The notes beneath the pieces were generated by a model. It was not told the origin of the DNA. It made no database searches and saw only the letters and a list, made by a program, of their open reading frames with translations. Shown in pieces: positions 59,850-64,000 of a DNA stretch of 64,000 nucleotides; the stretch's first letter is position 1; each line of letters starts with the position of its first letter. The position numbers and the translations under genes were made by a program. Location: contig NW_020170386.1 in assembly GCF_000524195.1 (NCBI RefSeq), positions 1,446,686 to 1,510,685 of the forward strand. The letters are read 5' to 3'. The DNA is from Echinococcus granulosus. Taxonomy: Eukaryota > Platyhelminthes > Cestoda > Cyclophyllidea > Taeniidae.

Positions 59850-62800
59850 GACTAAAATACAGTTTTCAGGACCTACACTTACGTTTTTAGCGTGTAAAGT
59901 GTTTGAGGAACTGTGTTTGCGAGGATTGGTCATAGGCTAATGTTTTAAGGGTTACAAACGGTCGGTAGTGGTATCGGGAATGGACTCTTGGGAGGTTTGG
60001 AATCTTGTAGACATCCAGCGAAGTGGGAATCGTCGTTCTGGTCGTTTTTTATGGCTAGTAGGTCCCAACTCTGGGGTGGTTAGCGTGGGGGTTTGGGATG
60101 TGTCCTGACTGGGTTCTCTATTTGGCGTCCGATTCGCAATCAGCGTTCAAATTCACGTCTACCTGTGTATTGATACGATTCAGTTGGGTTCATTACACCT
60201 ACCCCTGTGATTTTTTAGTCACGCGCGTATCTTCTCAGGCCATCCAGGCGGTCGGCTGCGTGGGGGGCACGCATCACGCGGCCATGCCATGCTCGCGTCG
60301 GATGACGTCAACGCGTGAGGCCGGCACGACACCGTGACATCGTGCGCGCTTAAGCCCGGGCGCGTTCACGCTCAGCAGAGCGTCCACAGGTCGGCTGTCG
60401 GGTCATCTGAGTCGCCTGGATAGCACCCCTTGCGTTCGAACCTGTTCGTACTTTGTAACACGAGACGGTGGCGTGTGATTCTACTGAAACTCCTACGGCA
60501 TGACTGCTATAGGTGTTAAGGGAGGATTATTAAGCGATTTAATAAACTAGTTACTGTCGCCCGAAATATAAGGAAATAGTAACAACCAGCAGTTTTGATG
60601 GTAAACGCAAAATGAGGTCATTCAAATGGCTGGCGAAAGTGCGTTTCTTAATCTCTATTTAAAAAATGGATGAAAGTGAACATCAAACTAACCATAATGA
60701 AGATAGGTTCGGTGAGGCACATGCTAGAGAGACCCACCTCTTTTATCCAACCTTGCCATGCTCGATTCGAAAATAGATACAAAGGGAGGATTAGGCAAAC
60801 TGTATTATGCAACTGCACCAAGGGGGTTGGTGAGATTGTGATTCCCAAAAATATAAATGACAGGAAGATTTGGACTTGATTCTGTTTCTGCGAGGCTGGC
60901 CTTTCTTCGCATACTGTACTTTTGATTCACAATTCCTAAACACCCCAATTCCACATTTAGCGATATTTTTGTCTCAAAAGAATCTGAGGGTGGAAAGCTT
61001 TTATGTCATAACATTTCATCACGGTGTTATGCTTGTAAAATCATAACGGGAGTCGTCCACTTTACAGAATAGGAGAAGGTGGTTTCGACACTCGTAAATT
61101 GAGTTATGGAATCCCATGGTATATAATGCCGCATGATTAAACAGATTGTACTTAACTTTGAGGGCGTTTCTGATTATTTGTTTATTTCAGGAGTGACTAA
61201 TTTTAGCAAGTTAGAATCTTCTTCCAGGTGAATACACATGAAGATCCCTTGGTTTTAGCTTCGCACTTAAGAATCTCCTTGTAATAAAGAGATAAAGCGC
61301 TCATGAGAATAGGTTAAATCATATCAGAGAATCATTAATTCATTCGTGAGAACTTTTTATCGTAGGAGTTGGAAAGAAATAAACCGGAACGTGAACATAT
61401 GCCTATGCTCCATAGCATGTACAAACGACCGCACTTTACAGGCCAGAGCTGTGGCGGCGACCAACCCCGAAAACTTGGGGAGCTTTTTGATTGGTGGAAT
61501 GCTTTCAAGTAGGTGTAAAGAAAGACCTATTGCTAACACAAAAGTAGTACCTTTTAAGTACTGGCCTCTCCAGGGAAATACAACCAAATTTACTAAATCC
61601 GTTATTTTTCATAATTAACCGCAAAAGAATGGGCTTTAAAAGGTTGAAGAAACTGTCACAAATGTGATTCAGATCCAACATCCGGACGATATCGCCTTCG
61701 GCTGACGTAGAACTTGAGTCGATTTGGGCAATCAGGTGAAACTCACGGGACAAAACGGCAATAAATTATTCGAAGCATTTCTGTTTTAACTTGTCGCTAA
61801 AAGCAAAATATCAATAGAACAACTATTCTTCAAATTGTGTTTTGTCTTTTATAAATTTCACCACAGGAAACACATTCATCTTAAATATGAGTAATTCTGA
61901 TTTGATTTTAAGTATTAATACTGACCACGGTAAGTAATAACTCAAAGCAGAGCCTTTTGAATAAAAGATATTAGTTCGCTAAACATTTGCATCAATCCAC
62001 TTTGAGCAGCAGAACATGCACAGAGTATCCATAGTATAAGTTAAAAGTGCCCAAGAGACCCAGGATTTTTCAATGATAGAATACTTTAGCAGAGTATGTG
62101 ATTTATTGCTCTGTCTCGTGACTTTAGAAACTAAGAGAACAATTATTTTTTGAATTTCAAGTAAGGGTGATTTTAGGGAAAAATGGTTTCTTAAGGTTCA
62201 TTTTGCCTAGTGTGAGAGTACCCTTTTAATTACTGATGGTACCATTAGCTTTAAAAAAATTTCCATTTTGACGATTGATCCGCCTGGAATGTCAAACTAA
62301 TATACTAATTTTGATATACAGTCTATGAAAGAACAAAATGATTTGTTTTGACCCACAAAAAATAATGCCCAAACATATCCCACATGTGCTGGTGCGCGTC
62401 CAAAGACATAGTGATTTATTTTCAAGTTAGATAACTGGTTTTTTGACAATGTGTCATCCTGTTCGTACACACAAAAATCATCCTTACCTTCACAACACAG
62501 GAAGGTACTCACATTAAAGGAACTGTATGTGAGACTTGTGGCATCCTGGGGTATTTTTCCGGTGAAGAAATTAGTGAGACAATTGGATTCCAGTGGCCTC
62601 ATTTTAGATGCCGAGATAACTCTCACGTGTCATATTTTATGTAGATAAAGTTGGTGTTGTTACTGAAACCACTAAAACGCAGAGACGAGTAATGTGACCA
62701 GGGTTCGACTTTGATTTTCTCAAGTACAGAAAGTACTTTTGTGTATCCAATTTACTTGCGATAGTGAATGGCACATAATAAGTGTCCGCATGAAGCTTGT

Positions 62801-64000
62801 GAGATAATGCTGAAAACAAATCGACGACTCAAATTTTTGTGTGAATTGCCACTAAGTGTGAATTTGCCCAAAATACATAAACGGATTAGAAACATATGTA
62901 AAAAGTGAATATACATATCCCATGCTACCTTTTCCACGTGGAAACAAAGTGCCCTTTTTTAAGAGGAGCACGGATCTTCATAAAGGTTACAACACAACGC
63001 TAAGATGTGGACCGTTTGAAGGCAGATCGTAAACTGAGGTAAGCATTTTCAACAACGCGTCGTTAAACCACACCTTGTGCTTCAGATGTTGTATACTTGG
63101 CATTAAATTTGTAGACACTAGAGAGAATCAAGTTTCCAAAGAGGCAGAAGTAAAAAAAATTGCTGACCAATGCAACTCATTTACGTTGGATAGAAACCGG
63201 TAAGTAACTGCAAAAAAGATGCTGTCATAAAGGTGGGAAACTTCAAAGTGGATTAAAGATATGGGGATATTCCTAAGCCTCCTGCTATTTTGATAGCCTG
63301 CTGTTATAATTCTAGGATAAATAAAGGGTGACAGCGAACAATTTCGGTATCTATCCCTGTTCCATCAGTGTCTTATAATGGCCACGTCCATTAAAAGGTC
63401 ACAAAGATTGAAGTAAAAAAATTTATTCGACAAAGTAGGCATGTGAGGAGAAATTTGGAAAAGAAAGTACGTTTATGCTACCATATTTATTGCTCGTAAA
63501 AATACGCACCACTATATTCTCACATGCATTGCGTTCATTGTATAAGTTATTGTAAGTGAGGGAAAATGCGCTAATAAGAATGCCTTAAAGTAGTAATTCT
63601 GCCTCCTACTCATGAAAATTCCTAAAAATCCGCATTTCTTCAAAACAGCCGCTCATCAGCAATTCCTACATCTAGAGGTAGGGGTTGAGGTGTTCAAACT
63701 AATGGGTTGATAGCAATTACTTCATCATGACAACTGACTCATGCCAGCTAAACTTGGCACTGATGAGGGCACAGCTTACCTCAACACTTGAAAATTTGCC
63801 TCACAAACGACCAGGCCCGAAAAACCATTCAATTTAATGCCAATCTAGCTACCTGTTACTTTGGCAACGGCAACAACATGGTATACCAAGCCGGCAGTTC
63901 GTAAAAATGAAAACCAAATAGATTACCAAATTCCCAGATGAAAACTATTTATAAATAGGGCGGAACTAAAAATACTAAAGCTATGCAACACTACCTCTGT
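59850..64000. other. intergenic to right edge, no recognisable gene
   Basis: This interval of about 4.1 kb follows the EEF2 stop. Apart from the GC-rich block at 60230-60470, it is AT-rich with short unsupported frames. The longest (109 codons at 62297-62626, minus strand) shows no motif and no codon-level conservation that I can judge. No RNA gene was recognised. No clear AATAAA was noted near the EEF2 stop. Confidence 0.4.
60230..60470. repeat. GC/CpG-rich block downstream of EEF2
   Basis: A short island with many CpG dinucleotides stands out in AT-rich sequence. It contains GTTCGAACC near 60436, which resembles a tRNA B-box, but I could not find an A-box or acceptor stem at tRNA spacing. 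A tRNA-derived SINE remnant is possible but unproven. Confidence 0.25.

Noticed and set aside
60430..60460. tRNA B-box-like GTTCGAACC
   Set aside because: No A-box or cloverleaf stems at the required spacing.
61346..61618. Plus-strand frame of 90 codons after EEF2
   Set aside because: No recognisable domain, signal peptide or splice pattern; not supported as a gene.

Overview
The window looks like nuclear DNA from a flatworm, most likely a tapeworm (cestode). The evidence is indirect: small introns with many of 29-39 nt, a small heat-shock protein with two alpha-crystallin domains in one chain (a flatworm pattern), splice-acceptor-like sites at or next to start codons (compatible with spliced-leader trans-splicing), moderate GC content with wide AT-rich intergenic DNA, and conserved animal housekeeping genes. 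I see no bacterial operons, CRISPR arrays, phage or insertion sequences. A run of 100 N inside a (TA)n microsatellite (25738-25837) marks a scaffold gap.

Layout, left to right. The minus strand carries a 3'-truncated cytosolic Xaa-Pro aminopeptidase (XPNPEP1, 564-3181). Head to head with it on the plus strand is the C-terminal half of the nucleolar protein NOL6 (4209-8567), whose N-terminal half is not in the window. After about 4 kb without a recognisable gene comes a glutamine-rich, coactivator-like gene on the minus strand (12550-17075) with a 2.6 kb intron holding a GCAC-rich repeat. Next are a small single-exon EGF-domain membrane protein (minus, 19719-20108), a complete five-exon prostamide/prostaglandin F synthase homologue PRXL2B (plus, 23219-24495), the gap, a candidate 55-residue ORF (minus, 28304-28471), the two-domain small HSP (plus, 29048-30100), proteasome subunit alpha-4 PSMA4 (minus, 33371-35035), a KIAA0930 homologue (minus, about 37042-42086), the spliceosomal helicase Aquarius AQR (minus, 17 exons, 43712-52174), the ALG14 subunit of the N-glycan GlcNAc-transferase (plus, 54421-55479), and elongation factor 2 (plus, 57077-59849). 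The last 4.1 kb shows no gene.

The genes are mostly unrelated housekeeping functions: peptide turnover, ribosome biogenesis, proteolysis, splicing, N-glycosylation and translation. Each appears to be its own transcription unit, not part of a shared pathway. I reconstructed exon boundaries by hand from reading frame, GT/AG sites and remembered family sequences. Junction phases are consistent throughout XPNPEP1, NOL6, PRXL2B, PSMA4, ALG14, EEF2 and, apart from one apparent 1-nt frameshift in exon 1, AQR.

I did not find a clearly novel multi-gene system. The most interesting points are: the ATG|intron structure of PSMA4 and EEF2, which would also allow a spliced leader ending in AUG to supply the start codon; micro-introns down to 29 nt, three of which are multiples of three without in-frame stops; the missing half of NOL6; the frameshift and a GC-AG intron in AQR; and the small EGF-domain membrane protein.
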